Below, in pieces: positions 13,106 through 27,958 of a DNA stretch of 64,000 bases. A program made the translations under genes and the position numbers. The stretch is from positions 40,787,263 through 40,851,262 of the forward strand of contig JANVCC010000018.1 in assembly GCA_025345505.1 (NCBI GenBank), written 5' to 3'. Source of the DNA: Todiramphus chloris collaris. Its lineage: Eukaryota; Chordata; Aves; Coraciiformes; Alcedinidae. The notes beneath the pieces were generated by a model. It was not told where the DNA came from. It made no database searches and saw only the letters and a program-made list of their open reading frames with translations. Numbering within the stretch: position 1 is the first letter of the stretch; each line of letters starts with the position of its first letter.

Positions 13106-16100
13106 TCAGCTTGTATTGTAATATTTGCTTTCTGCAAGTAGTCCTTAAAACCAAAACATACTCTGTGTATTCAAAAGTTAAAGAAATGAGGAAATATACA
13201 TAATCCACGTTTGCTGTAGATCATAAACATTCTGGCTGTAAATGTTTGCTAACAGTCAGCGTCATACATATCAGGTTTTCCTTTGCGCATAAGAGGAGCT
13301 TAAAAGCAGAAAGAAAATCTTCCTAGATCTCTGATGAAGATGCAGTAAGATAGACAAAATGTGTTACCATGAAGTTCATAAGAAATGTCAAGTGCTTCCT
13401 GAAGAGAAATGGAAAATATTAAATGGCCCTCCTAAATAGGGTTCTGAAAGATCTGAGATGATGACTCATCAAAACTGTAACATAAAGCAATCTGTAGAAA
13501 AAATAATATCTTTATATAAATGACTCAAAAATCCATTGAGTTGTAATGTTTTTCCATGGTAATTATATCTTTGTACTGGAAATATTTTAATTATCTGAAG
13601 ATACAATACGCTATATGTCTTTTTCCAATTGTGGGCGATGTAGTATGCTTTACTATTTACTTCCTACAAGCATTTTAATAGTGTACTTGACATTTGTTAT
13701 GGGGCCAGTAAGTGTTCTGAAGCTGAAGAGATTTCTACGAAGTCATGACCACCCCCAATACTAAAAGGAACAGTGAGAAGAAGGCTGGTGATAATAGATG
13801 GCAGAAAAATCTTTGTCACAGAAAGGAGTTTTAAGTGTACTTGAGAAGAACTATGACTATAACGTAAAATTCTGGGGTATTTTTGGTAAAGTTCAGTTCA
13901 GAAGACAAGGACCTCATGTTGAGAATAATCTGGAAAGAAATTTCTTACAGGCTCCTTTCTGAGATATTAGAATTCCTCTTTACAAAGAAAAGCAGAAAGG
14001 CAGTCACTAAAGCAGATGACTTCCCACCAGATCCTAATTATTAAACATCTGAGACATTTTGGGCAGCCAGAAAACTAGGGTAAAATATAAGCGCTGTCAT
14101 AAGGACACCTTATTCAGGAAAAAGGAAGACACATTCTGCCCTAGGTTGTGCTGCTGGATAATATTTCAGTGTTATTGCAGAGGAATATATTATATTGAGA
14201 TTTTCATTCCAAATTAAGCAAGACTGCCCTTCAGAAACACTGGATTGCAAAAGCTGTTTTTGTTAGCTTGATGGGATTTCTCTAAAATAGCTTTGTTATT
14301 CCTCTTTTGCCCACTCTTTGAATAAAGACACAAAACCATAACGTGTGATCATGTACTCTCCTGTCTTCTTATAACAAGGAAGATAACTGCAAACTTCTGT
14401 CACTTAAAAATGGTTGTTACACATAACTGAATTTAAATTCTTACGTCCAAAAACGAACTTGTGTGCTGTGTCACTGCCCCACTGAACAATCTCTTTAGTT
14501 TTAATTTGTATCTTTAAGTTTCATTCTTATGTATAGTACATTCCTTACTCTTAGAGAAAGATTCTTGGAGGGCTCTTCCATTTCCAGAACTTATTTAGGA
14601 AAGATCTGCCTCCCACTGTTCCACTAATATTCTCATCTGCTTCAAAAAGGCTAAATTATTTTCAAAAGTGTTAGAAGTTGTATTTTTAGCAACAGCTTAT
14701 GTCTTCTTGGCACATTCCTGGTACAGCAATATTGGCAGACCTCATGTTACAGAATCTCCTGGTCTGTCATGTATTAAAACTGTTCTCTGGGTATCCAAGC
14801 ACTTCAAATACTTGTGAGTGAAGGTTCACAAGTGGATGAATACTTCTTTAGTTTTCATTTAAATGCCAAGAGAAGCTAAAACATCAGAATTGGTAGAGTT
14901 CTTAAAGGTACTCATCCAGTCAGATAAATACAGTACTTAAAGATGTATTTGGACAAAATAAACCACTCGCTGATTCTGATTTCAGACATGGCAAATGTCT
15001 GGAAGTTATTTTTAAATGTAAGTAATAGAAAATAAGATTTATTGGCAGTTTTGATAACAATAATAAATACCATGGTATTTAAACAGATAGCCAGCTGAAT
15101 CACCAAAAGTTAAAGTTTATCTCACAATTACATTCAGCTAATAAAATTTCAATCATTTTTTAAATTTGAATAGTTTGCATTATTTGATAACTTTACCTAC
15201 ATTGGCCGAATTTTTATAAAAAAGAATAACTGCTATCAATAGACCAGACACAATTCATTTAAAGTAGCACACTTAGGAAAAAGAAAGATGGTCCCATGAT
15301 AACAATGACGTCTTGGAGCTTGGAAGATTTGAGACATCTTACTATTGACAAAAACTCCTTGTGCTGAAGTATTTCAGGAGTATAGAAACACTGAACTTGT
15401 TAATGCATCTGGCCTCTTGAGTAATGAAGATTGTGCAGGGAACACAGACTCATAGCCATTGTATGTCATTGTTTATTTTGTGGCATTCTAATGATGCTAA
15501 CATAAAGGGAACAAACTCAAGGAGACCTAAGTTGAGACCTTCTGGCCTGGTAGCGAGAAAATTATTTTATTTCCCTCATTTCTCCCCATATAACCATGGT
15601 AAATAATCCCTATTTTCTTTGTAAATAATCTTGCAATTGTCTTATGACATATATTACATAAGGGTATTGTTGCTGTTACCAGAATCATAAACATTTATTT
15701 TTGAAAGAAAGGTGTATTGAAGCTGTGAAAAATCCTTGTAATCATGAACCTGCATTTAGAAGAAAGAAATACACTGCTTAAACCGCATATTCTGGCTTTT
15801 TTTTTTTAAACCTGAATATATTGTTACAGAATTAATGGAAAAATATGGGAGCCCTCCAGTGGTGAAAATTATGTATTTGGATTTCATAAAGCAACCACTT
15901 TCCTGTAAATGTTTCCTGTGTGCAACATAGTGGCCATAGTTTTCTGACACATATGGATGCTGATCCCATTTTGATTAACAGGACTTGATAGTGTCCAATA
16001 TTTTCCTGGACTTGTATGTGATGTATTCCCAGATGGCATTAGTAAAAACCAAGAAAGTAAGATTTCTCTCATTTTACTTCTTTTTCTATACAGACAGGAA

Positions 16101-19100
16101 AACCTTTGTTGTCTCTTGTTTTCTTCCCACTAGAAACTGAATGGGTTAATCATGTTCTCTCCTTCCACAGGCTTCTCACCTTTAAGGTTTTAGAGTTAAA
16201 AAGGAATTTACAATAGCAGTAATAGAGATGTTTGGCTGGCCTGATCCTTCCATTCTTTGGCTTCCTGGATTATCATGTTAATCCAGTCACCGTTTGCCTC
16301 CAGAACTCCACTCCCCCATGTAAAGCTGTGGGATATCCTTTGGAAAGGCCCTGGATGCCTGGCTCATATCTGCTTTCAAACTGTGGCCTTAGAGCACATT
16401 TACTGCTTTGGCAAATGAACTCACATTTTTGGTCTTCCATGTTCAATTTGCTGTAAAAACATGGGGTTATTATTTCTGTGGATGAACCTCTCTGTTGCAC
16501 TCCAGGAAGAAAATGGAGATCATAGTCTGCTTTCCAAGGAAATATAACTTTAAGTTGCTCTACTTATACCTACACAGTCCACTGAAACTCCATTCCTTTC
16601 CTAAATATGCTCATCTGCTAATAGTACAGATAAATCCTTAATATAGAGCTCCTGCACCTTTAATTCCAATTTATAACACTTTTAGACATTTTGAAGTTAA
16701 ACATGCCTGCACAACTGTCAGATGGCTTCTTCTAGCAAAGTTACAAATGTGGAGTTAAAAATCTTTTCCTTTTGAGTGAGGCATATATAAAATAAAAATG
16801 TCTAAAAAATTGTAGACTTTTTCTATAGCACTGGAAACAATAGGAAACTGAGGAAAAGCAAAGGATTAGACATTTGTCTTATTTTAATGAGGATAGCTTT
16901 TGTTGGAAACACATGTTGATAAAGTGCATGGAGTTGTCAAGAATATTCCTTTGAAGCCCTTGGCATCTGAGGTATTCATAAGCAGCTCACAGAAAAAGCT
17001 ATACAGGCAGAAGCCCACTGTAGCACCATTATCTGTGTTACAATTGTCATAGGTAGATTCAGCAAAGGCATATAAAAGATCATCTTACTTATAGCAGATG
17101 TGAGCGTGCACATTCACACACACTGGTTTGTGGTTTAGCTGGAGGAATATTCTGAGTATAGACACAGGAGGAGGAAGTGTGTTGTCTTCTGGCTTTCTTT
17201 GTTTTCTTTTCTGTTTTCTTTTGTTCCAAATCTAAAGGCAGGCCACTGAAGTGTACAGAACAGCAGACATAAGATTGCAAGAGGCTCAATCTACTTTACA
17301 TCCTTTGCCTTTGGTTTTCAGTGGATTTTACTACACTTTATACAGCAGCTGCAGGGTCCAGGCCTCCTATTGTCATGGAAAAATAAAAGCCTCGTTTAAC
17401 TGCTGATGGAGCTGTAGTGTGTGATATGTGTTTGTTAGTAAAAGACATCTGCTTTTTGTGTCAGCTACTAACTCCAGACACCTCGGAGTGTCCCTTGTCC
17501 CCTGCTAGGCTATGTGTGGAGACAGCAGTTTGGAGCTATGTAACACCGTCCAGCAAAAGAGAAAAGGGGCAAAGAAAATATTTGTGTGCAGCAGGGACTA
17601 AGCAACAGGAAAAGGATACTTTCATCTTTGGATGAGAGGTTATGTGATTAGCATGTGATGGCTGCTAGCCCCTTAACCACTGGAAGGATAAGAATGCTGA
17701 CTGTCAGGGATGCTCTGAACTATGTACTCTGACATAAACAGTGCTGTGAGGATGCTGATTTTGGTTACAGGGCTGGTATTACACATAGTTCACTTATCAT
17801 CTGGAGATATTAAAAATATGCAGTGGAACAAGCATCAGCAACCTCAGGGTGTGCATGGCACTTCTCATAACAATGCAAACCTGGAGCAGCTCTCTGGAGA
17901 GGTCAAGGCCACCTTTGCACCTCCTCTGCACTGACCCTTTCTCCCACTGGCACTCTGATTTCTGGCAGGTCCCAATGGTCCCATGCCACTGCCCCTCACC
18001 ATCCTGCAGACCCTTTGGAACACCTATAGCCTTTAGGCTGCAGCTGCTGGAACCATGAACCAGCAACTAAGACTGTCACAGCTGTGATTTAATTTTTCAA
18101 GAGATTTATTTTCTTCTTTTTATGGGGGTGGAAGGGGAGAATAGGAAAAATATTGTGGATAATAAGTAGATTTAAGACCTGACACATTCATTTATCTGTA
18201 ATAGTGTTAAAAAAAAAAAAAAAAAAAGAAGAAAAAAAAAAAGAAAAAAGATTTATTTGTGTTTGTATGACAATAAGGGAGTTTTACAGTTTTGACATTC
18301 AAAAAGATTTTATTAAGCTTGTAGCTGTTACTTATCAAAATAGAAATTGAATGGGATGATTTTGATCAATGTTTACTTAGAATTTACAGATAGTTTCTCA
18401 CTTTTAGTGAGAAAGTAAAATTTGCTTTGACTGGGTCACAGAGCTTTAGCTGTCTAAAAGGTAGATTTCTTGGCTAGTTGTCTCATGAAAGTCAATGGAG
18501 AGATAGCTGGAGTGATGTGCTCTGGTATCATTTCTTCAGCAGCAGCACTACTATTAAAAAAAGTACCATCACTGGAGTGTCTGTCCACTTCTACTCATTG
18601 TATGTGGATCCCAGATGAGTAGGTTAGACTTTGTCTAATGTTTTGATGGCAGAATTAGATAAAATCTTATCTGGCTTTCAAGGTAATAAATTGTATATTT
18701 TCACTAGGATTTTTATTTCCATAGTTAATCCAAAGTAGAACTTCACATGGACACGTCTTTCACCAAAATGTGATGCCTGTCTCTTCCTGCCAGTCTTCAC
18801 TTACTTTTTATTTCAATGATGTATATTGAATTTACTTCTTCTATATGTGAACATGTATAAGTAGAGAATGTAGTTCAATAAACTTTACAACTCTGTAAGA
18901 AAACAAAGTCACATAGTGGCCATAATGTCCTCAAACATGAGAGTACAGTTCCCCAGTAGCTCAACTTGCAAATTAAGAAAAGATACTCCTCAGTGAAAAC
19001 ACAGAAAAGTGTATTTCCTTGAGACTGTGGGAATAACAGGATTAACACTATAATAGTTCACTTTATAATGCAAAACAATGGGAACTAAAGAGCAGAGAAA

Positions 19101-20151
19101 GAAAATGTATGGCATAAGCTACAGTACTAAACTGATAAAAGTTTCTTACTGTAAAAGCAAGGAAAAAAATAGGAAAGGGAAAGTCTACTCTATCCTTTGT
19201 TCAGAATTTTTCAGAATCTGCTGAGATTGGCAAGATCCCTGCACACCAGTTATTTTCTTGCTTTCATTCCCAAGAAAACCCAATTTTTTTTGTCTATCTT
19301 CCTCTTTCTCCTGCCTTTCATCCCTAAACAGAAATATTTGTTAACCTCAGCAGGAATTTTGGCATATTGCAAAATTTGTGTACGATACTTTAAATATTGT
19401 TAGGGCTTTTTGACAATCAAACAAACTAATACCTGTTTCAGAGACAAATTCTGAACCTTAAAAAAGACTTATGACTAGTGTCTGATTTGGATGATGCTTG
19501 TTTCAGAACAGAATCAGGTTTAACTCAGAGAATAGGCATAACACCTCATTAGTTTTAACATATTTTACTGCAATGTACTTACATGCTTAGATTTTCATTT
19601 TAAAGCAAAAGTCAATCTGTATTCATTCCAATAAAAAATACTTGACTGTTCAATATAATTGCACAATTTGCTAACAAGACATTTTTAAAGAACTATGATA
19701 AGAAATTCAAATGCAGATAATCTGAGGGCTTTAGGTAATATGACTTCATTTTAGCTCTCTAGAATAAAACTAGTCTCTATCCTTTAGTATTGAGAAGCAG
19801 TTTTTGATCCCTGAAAACGAGTAGTTCAATTTCATTGAAACGTCTACATGGTGAATTATTTCTGCTTAATTTTAGCTTACCATAAGAACTGAAAATAAAT
19901 AAAAAGTAGCAAGTCAATATAGAGTGGTTTATTGTGCAACATAGCATAGCTGTAATTTAACATGGGCTAGTAAGCTTATTTGCATAATATAAATTTTAGC
20001 CTGATTTTACAAGGAATTGTCTGTGTCAGTGCATTGAACCACAATCGACCGCAATACTAGAGTTCAGGAAAAGTGGTGACACACAACATTTCCTTGTAGC
20101 AGCTTAGTGGAATTGCGAATATTTTAGCCAAAAGCACATCCTTCTGAAAGC
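13106..20151. other. Unique AT-rich DNA, no gene seen
   Basis: About 7 kb has no recognised repeat family or gene. An A-rich tract lies at 18209-18250. Open frames do not exceed about 90 residues and lack family motifs. There is no CpG-rich block that would suggest a promoter. Confidence 0.55.
18209..18250. repeat. A-rich tract
   Basis: A run of 19 A (18209-18227) is followed by AAG-interrupted A runs. It could be a retroposon tail, but the preceding sequence matches nothing I recognise. Confidence 0.85.
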
Positions 20152-20156
20152 ATCTG
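20152..20156. repeat. Target site duplication ATCTG (left)
   Basis: ATCTG lies directly before the TGTCCTGG start of the LTR. It is repeated at 20840-20844. Confidence 0.82.
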
Positions 20157-20839
20157 TGTCCTGGCTTGAGTGAGAACAGAACAATTCTGCTCAGCAATTT
20201 TACTTTTCAGCTCAGTTCTTCTAACTAACTGCACTTCCTGAAGTTAGCAGCATGTTTTCACAGACAGTGTCTGCTTCTGTCAGTGATAACACCCATGTTT
20301 AAAGTTAGTACTGAGGATTGGTGTGCAGACCAAGGCCACTGCTGTTGAGGGGGCAGAAAGTAAAAGCCACACTGGAAGGGAGGAGCGGACAGGACAAGGT
20401 ATTCCATCCCATATACACCATAGTCAGTATAAATCTGAGGGATCACAAGCTCTGTACTTCAAAGACAGGCATTCAAGGAGGATTCTGTCCATTCTGCCTT
20501 TGATCCCAATCCACATGTTCTTGAATACAGTTCCAGAATCCAGCTCCTGAATCCAGTTTCTGTCTGCCACTGAGCCCTGACTGGAACTATCCCACATCAG
20601 TTGTGATGGTGACATAATTGCTATCAGGAGCAGGGGTGGAGTTCAATACTGGTTTTAAATATATTTGTATATATTCCATTTTATTATTATTACTTTAATT
20701 ACAGCTGTTCTGTCTTCCTTTTCTAACCAGTAAGTCACTTTTTCTTATTCTCTTTCTCTTCCCCTTTGGGAAAGGAGAGAGGTTAACAGAGAGAGTCTGT
20801 TGTAGGTCCAGCAGACTGCCCTGACCCTAATCTTTGACA
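20157..20839 (+). mobile_element. Solo LTR, same family as the split LTR
   Basis: This 683-bp element starts TGTCCTGGCTTGAG and ends CTTTGACA, with ATCTG on both sides. It aligns end to end with the reverse complement of the two halves of the LTR at 11024-13100, and that relative defines its limits independently of the duplications. It contains an AT-rich stretch with TTAAATATATTTGTATATA near 20655 that could include a TATA-type promoter. No gag, pol or env lies beside it, so it is a solo LTR left by recombination. Orientation is assigned from the TGTCCTGG start, common in avian LTRs, and is less certain than the boundaries. Confidence 0.87.
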
Positions 20840-20844
20840 ATCTG
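20840..20844. repeat. Target site duplication ATCTG (right)
   Basis: This copy follows the CTTTGACA end of the LTR and pairs with 20152-20156. Confidence 0.82.
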
Positions 20845-23800
20845 GGAATGACAAGTGCAAATGATCTTTTAAAGACATTCTTTTTTTGCTGATACTTTAT
20901 TGTTGTCTTTATATTTTTTTTTCTTCTATTTTCTATGTGGTTTTTTTAGCTAGTAAAATAAATATTTGAGGGTGTTAAGGTGTCAAGGCTAATAAAAGTA
21001 TAATTTATACATATTCAATATTAATACTCTTAATACATATATTAATAGGCATATTTCAGTTCTTCGTAACTATAAATGAACGAGTAAATGTATATTTGGA
21101 TCTCTACAACATGACAGGAAACATGATACAGTTACTGGAGCCTGTATGAAACAAGCCTTTAACTTTCTGACAACAGTTCCTGACATTTATAGCACAGCTC
21201 CTAAGGGCCTTAATGACCATCATGTCAAGCTGAATCTACTATTAATATACCTCACTAGTAAGGAGTAAGCATTATGTTTTTTATCCAGAGAGTGAAAGGT
21301 CCATATTTCATAAAGATCTTGAGTCTAGCTGAGTTATTAAAAGGTTTCCCATAAGGAAAGAAACAGTATTTTTTTTTTTATCAATTTCTGCCTGCTGAAA
21401 ATTTATTTTCTTAAAAGAAAGGAAAAAAAAGTGATCTTCATTTAAATTAAAATACAGAATCAGATACAACTACCAAAGACTGACTGCTGTTTTACAATGT
21501 TGTGCAGATGGTAGAGATTAGGTCTGAGTCATCTTCATGTAGCGTCTCCAATACATAATATATTTAGCAGGACTTCCATATTTTCATAATGATATTAGAT
21601 AAGAATTTTTATTTTATTTTTTTTTTAATTCAAGACCCACTTCTGAAGAGACCAAGGCACACAACATCATTTATACAACAAGCAAGAATTGAAAAGGAAC
21701 ATTTCCAGAAGAGGTGGATAATTTTTGGACCTTCAGTTTGGTGGATCCAGACCTGCGGAATAGTTTTACCTGAAAGTGCTTCCTATTCCTCATCTGTTCT
21801 ACCTCCCTGCTCAAAACAGGGTCAAACAGCTTGCTCAGAACCTTGTCTTCTCAAGCTCTGGAAATATATTTTCAAGAAGCTAAATCATCAGACAATGAGC
21901 ACTAAACCTCCTTGACACTCAGCCCTGATCCAGATCTTCTGGCCATTCACCCCAAATTCATACATGCCAAATTATTTGTTCCTTTTACAGATCTTCTCAG
22001 GGATGGGTTTCTCCCATATATACAGAATAGGATGAATGTGACCTACTATTGTGCTAGGCACCCTTTGGTATCTCTTTAATCATTGAATTGAAATTCAGCG
22101 GTTCTTGGGCATGATTCATCTGAGTGTATAGTATATTTCTAATACAGGCTTGATGAATAGTGCCCCAGGGTGTCTTTTTCTGCTGAATCCATTGCCAATA
22201 AAGGGATCCTGGGGAGATTAGCTCAGATGTAGACATGTACTGTACACATCTGAAATTAGGTGAGATAAATCCTATCTATGGACTTTTCACAGTGGCAGCA
22301 AAAGAATTACCTGACAAATTCAGGATTACCGGTTATGGTGGATGAGGTGTGTGTTACAGGCTATAGGTGAACTTGATGTCCTTCAAACAGAGTACTGTAG
22401 ATTTTTTGAATTGATGTTATAATGATGAATCCTTTTTTCTATTTGTATGTATAATTTTTAAAGAAATAATTGATTCTAAAAGTTCATTTTTCTATAAGAA
22501 ATAACTGAAGGGACATATAGCATGTGATGAATTATTTTCACAATACTGAATATGTAATACATCAGTAATTCACAGTTTGTTGATAGAAAGAATTTAAACA
22601 AATGAATATGGGTCTTCTTATTTTCATTGCAGACTGAATAAATGAGAACTGAAATGATGCAAAAATAATCTTTTGATCAGTGAATATTGGTGACGAAATA
22701 CGAACATTTTGTGCACAGAATAACAAATATGATGGTGTTTTAAAAGCAGGAGACAAGGTGGTATTGATAAATCAATCTGTATCTTTTTTTTTCCCCCATG
22801 ACGAAACCAGAGTTTTAAGATATGCTAAAGTCTGCGTGAAGAATAGTGTACATGCTCTCCTCAAATGCATAAATACCCACAATTTTTGGCTAAACTAGAA
22901 TACTGCAGTTAAAGCTCTTATGTGTGGCTTTTAACAGTAAATGAAATAAAGGATATTATGAGAAACTCACTGAAAGGAAATGGAGAGCCTGAGGAGACTG
23001 TTTAGTTCAGATCATGACATTTCTAGTGCACAGTGGAGGATGGCATGAACAGATGTAGCATGTATAGTGTCTCCATGGCACTTCAAGGAAAAGCTGGATG
23101 GTTTGTATCATCATGGGGCTGCTACAGTCCCTGAGAAACTCTTCTTCATTCTTTAAAACATTCCCTCCTTTATGACAGACTGTACCACTAGCTGTTTTGG
23201 CATGTATTCCAGGCCATAGACTGGGATCTCTGAAGTTTACTGGGCAGGAGTTAATGTTTATCTGGAAAGCTGTATGAATCACAACACATTTTATTTCTAT
23301 AGATGTGTGATTGCCACACAAATGACCATAGTACCCTTTACTTAGGAAGAAAAATAATGTATTTACAGTATATTTTTATTTGTATAAATTGCCTTTTCTT
23401 CCAAACTTAGATATTATGAAAGTGACAGACCTACTCTTCCCATAAAATACATTTAGAATCTATGTTAATCTATCAACTGGTATTCCTGATTTTAACTTAT
23501 TGCTGCTCCAAAATTCTTTCTGGTGATCTGGTGAACTACCAGAAACTTACTCAACCACATCTTTAATTTTAATTAAATTGAGGTGTGTTTCTTGGTTTTG
23601 TTTTTAGGTACTGTCTTGTGCCACTCTTCTGATACACAGAGCAACTCTTGCACCAATCTCAGAAAGCAGAACCTAACTTTAAGTGGTTTATGTTGTTGTT
23701 AGTATTTCACAGTTCAGGTACAATAACATGTCAAAAACTGATTCATTCTGTTGGTATGGGAAGAATTGAAGCAAGTAGTGAATCTCTCAGGATCTTCACA

Positions 23801-26800
23801 TCTCTATTTCCTTCATAGTTAAGGCCAACGATTGGTGACAGTTTTGTCAGCTTGTCACATAATGTCATTGGAGATTCCACATGCCTGTCTGACAGTAAAT
23901 TTTCCCTTCCATTTGTCAGAAGGTACGAGCCAAGAGAAGCCTGAAGAGAGATAATTTTCTTATGTAAGTTTGTAATGAAAAATGTGTAAATGGAAACAGT
24001 CACGCACGTTCTGTTTTTTTTTTTTTTTTTTATACCATAATACTTTTTTTAAGTATTGACTACCTGGTAATATTGCAATGAAATTTTTGAACTAGAATCT
24101 GGACATAGAAGAGCAATTAGTCTGTGAATACAGAATTCCTTTTGCAGTGGTTTTAAAGCTTCACAGACATAGCTGAAAATATTTCATTTTAGCTTCCACA
24201 CTCGCTCATGCTGTGATATTTTCCCCGTTCCTTATGGGCAGGTCATTCTACATATTTCGCACGGAATTCCCACAGAGGACCTTTGACATGTTCATGAAGT
24301 TACAAAAACATTTGGATGAGCCAGTCTACAAAAATGGATAAACATACTAAAACCTTACTGAGTAAAATAACATGAGAAAGCCACCAAATGAAAGCTGATT
24401 ACCTTTGTAAGACCATCTTTTGAATTTCCCCATTGTAGGTCTTTCTACAGTGCCCTGATGCTCACAAATGACACCTTTGAATAGCTTTTTCAAAAGTAAA
24501 AATTGGCATGCTAATGTATTACACATGAGAGCCAATAATAATATTATTGCATGTTTCTTCAGGGTGACTGGATGGCTTAGAAACAACACATTGAGAGACC
24601 TAGGCTCAACAGCAAGATGAAGAAACATCTTTAATGTCTGAAAGAGTTTAAGTGACACAAATGTACCACATTGTTCACCTTCAAGAAATTCAAGAACAAC
24701 CAAGGGTAATATGTGAATGTACCTTAGATCTACAGTCTCGAAGGTGACAAGAATAAATAGTAATAGGAAAACTTGAAGATCTTCAATACCAGGATCAGAA
24801 AACTTTCAAAAGTGAGATTTAAACCCAAAAGAGTATCTTAAGCAAAATAATAATGGTAGGATTTTAACATGCATATGTTGTGGGGCTATTAACTGTAAAA
24901 TTTTAAAAGATGTTGCAGATATGATAAATATTTGATATATATGATATGTATGACATATATTTCTACATCCTGCAGGGATCATATTTTTGTCCTCATGTGA
25001 AGCTGTGGAGAACTGTGTTCTCTTAATGTACTTACTGCTGCCTTAGCATCAGGTATTATCTATTAACCTGAACCAAAGTACAATAATCCAGTTTTTAACC
25101 TTTAACAAACAAATGCTTGATGTTTGGTTTAATCAATACCTTTCTGTAGATGATGTATTAGGATATATTCCTATTGGTATAGTTGACCTCTCTATCTTAT
25201 TTCTTATTTGTCTTCAGTTGATCATAATTTCTGGGAGTCCTTTCTTTCTATTCCTCATGTGTCTTTAGATGAAAATATGTTCTTTCCTTATTTCTATCAG
25301 TTTTATATTTCAACAGCTCAATTATTTTTTTTTGTTCAAAATCTAGAAGTCTTGAAAGTTCAAATTTTAGAAAGAAGGAAAGAAGGATTTTTTATAAGAT
25401 ATCAATTCCAGTATCTGTATTTTGCCATCTTTTATATCCTCAATTTGTACGTTCATCTCTTCTACCAAGCTTGGGAAAGAATAAGCGAACCGCTGGTAGA
25501 TTTTTTTTTTTTTTCTTTCATTTAATAAGGAAAGAAATAAATGCAAAATTCTCAGCTTTGATTGGCTCTTTCAACCAGTACACTACAGGAAGTAATTGTG
25601 TATTTTGGTACATCAGACTGACTCTCCTCTTTTTCAAAGGAAGAAGAGATGCTGTCTTTTTTTCAGGCCCGTAATTAGGACACTAATTCCAGAATTTAAG
25701 GATCTGATTACTAGGTCCCCTTCAGCCACTGGACAAGGATAAGACCCATATTTTCCAGGCCCATGAAAGTCTTGCTACACTTTCTGACTGAAGGCACCAC
25801 CCTGAAGGGACCAAATATCACCTTCATGGTCAAGATTTGAATGTCATGCAAGAGTGGTGTGGCAATGAGAATCTCTATGTGGTTACCGAGTGAGGTAGAC
25901 GTTCTCCTCTTGAGGAATTCTTGTGGTGCTTATGCATTTTGCATTAAGGAGAGTAAAATACACAAGCATCCTTCAAGTTTATGTTTAAGTCTCAGTTGAA
26001 ATGTAAAAACTCAACTATTTACATGAAATTTACTCTCTGGGAATTATTTGTCACCATGTTTCATGTCAGTTGGCCTCTGATTCTGTTCTGCAATTTTCTT
26101 TTTCAAATCACTCCCTATGAAGAATAAATAAAATGTTTCTAATGAGAATAATTTTAACTTAACTTTAACTTACCTTTCTGATTAATTTGTCCTCATTGTT
26201 TAGTATATGACTTCTTCATTCTGATCTTTTAATAAATTACACATTTTAGGAGGGGAAAGGAGAGTTGGGCCTCGTTGAATCATTCAGGAACATAAGATTG
26301 CTGGCTGTCTTTTTTGACTTTTGTTCAATGCTATGCAATTTTATGAATCGTTTTGTTGTGCCACATAGATATCCAGAGGAAGTTTGATTTGTCACAAGAA
26401 GTACTATGACAAACTCTTAAACAAAAGGTTGCTAAAATTAAAAAAAAATAATGACACAGCATCTGATGTAGTTGTTTCTTAACATTGTTTAACAACTGGT
26501 TCCCATCACAAGTATAATTTTCTATTTTTGTTATGATTGTTTTTTGTGAAAAATTGTGTGCTATTTTTTCCTCATCCATCTCTGAATTTATCCAGAGCAT
26601 AAAGAAGCAGTTGTAAGGCTAAAATAGACAGCTAACATTTTCCTGGCCACTGAATATATATGAATTCTGATTTATTATTATGACATTTAAGCATACAAAC
26701 ATTCATTTATGCATATAAATACCAGAGCTTAATGAAAAAGTCTGTGATTATTTTTGTAGGAATTTTAAAAAAATAACTTCTGCATTTATTTTAAATGAAA

Positions 26801-27958
26801 TATTTTTCTTCCTTACTATGGCATTGAATAAGAAGGGCATTTGATGGATTTGAAACCTATTTCTAACAGTATTTTTTTTCTTTGAAAAACTTTGCTTTCT
26901 TCTTTATTATTCTACTTTATGTCCTGGTTTTCATCAATAAACTAAAAATCTTTGATCAAAGGAAATTGCTAAAAAGCTGTGGAAAATATTTTGATAAAAA
27001 AAAAAAAAATCAACTAGAGACTTCCTAAGAAATGCATATTCAAATTTTTGTTCTGCAAGAGACATTACCTTGTAGCTACTTTTCCTATACTATGCATATT
27101 GATTAGAGAGCTATTGTGTTTCACCCTGATTAGTATTTCAGTAATCTGGTGAAGCAGGGAATTAATAATAAGAATCTAATAAAATTATGGAAAGTCTGTT
27201 TATATAGAGTATGCCAATTGACAGAAATTATACTTCTCAATGTAGTGAATACCTCATTAGTAACTCTTCGAAGATTATGGATCTTTTAATGCTTACTTTG
27301 CTCATATTTGGCTGCTGAGACTTTTAATAGTCCAGAGAATCTGTGTCTAATTATTTCTTCGCACTTATCATCTGGTGTACCAAGCCCTGTCTTCCTTCAT
27401 AGTAAACCCAGGAAAGCTTTTTAGGTAGATTTTCTGACAGTGTGTACTTAAGAACAGGCATTTACTTTTTCTTTTGTCTTTTTAATAATTGACAAAAAAG
27501 CTTTGCCATTTTCTCTTTTGCTGTCTTCAAGTGTCAGAGCTAGGCATGAATGGTCTTTCTCTTGGGATTTATTAAAGTAAGTATATCTATCTACTTACCC
27601 TTTCTGTGTCTTCTTTGATGGGTTTCTCTTCCTGTCTTCCTTTTCTCTCTCATAATTCTTATTTCACCACAGTATGCATCTTGACATACCCTCATGAGAC
27701 TTCCCCCATGAGGACACTGAAAAAGGTACATGGCAGTCTTTTTACACACCAGGATGCCTCTAATACAACTAAAGTAAAATATGAATTCAGTGCCCTCCCT
27801 CTGAAATTCAAAGGGTTTTTATCAATAAACATGTAATGAATACACAATAGAACTATGGCATATGCATAAGAATATTGTCTGTTTATCAGAAAATAGCAGA
27901 GGAGCACAGAATACTGGAGTATTTGTGGAATCTGGAGCAAGGAAGTCTCATTCTCAAT
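20845..27958. other. Unique AT-rich DNA, no gene seen
   Basis: About 7.1 kb has no recognised element. A run of 18 T lies at 24014-24031 and a run of 14 A at 26996-27009. Open frames reach at most 118 residues (minus strand, 24347-24703), with no motif or splice context that supports a gene. Confidence 0.55.
24014..24031. repeat. Poly-T tract (18 T)
   Basis: This is an uninterrupted T homopolymer with no recognisable retroposed sequence next to it. Confidence 0.9.

Noticed and set aside
18209-18250. A-rich tract as the tail of a processed pseudogene
   Set aside because: The preceding kilobase shows no recognisable coding similarity or flanking duplications.
24347-24703. 118-residue minus-strand open frame
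   Set aside because: It has no motif, no splice context and ordinary AT-rich composition.
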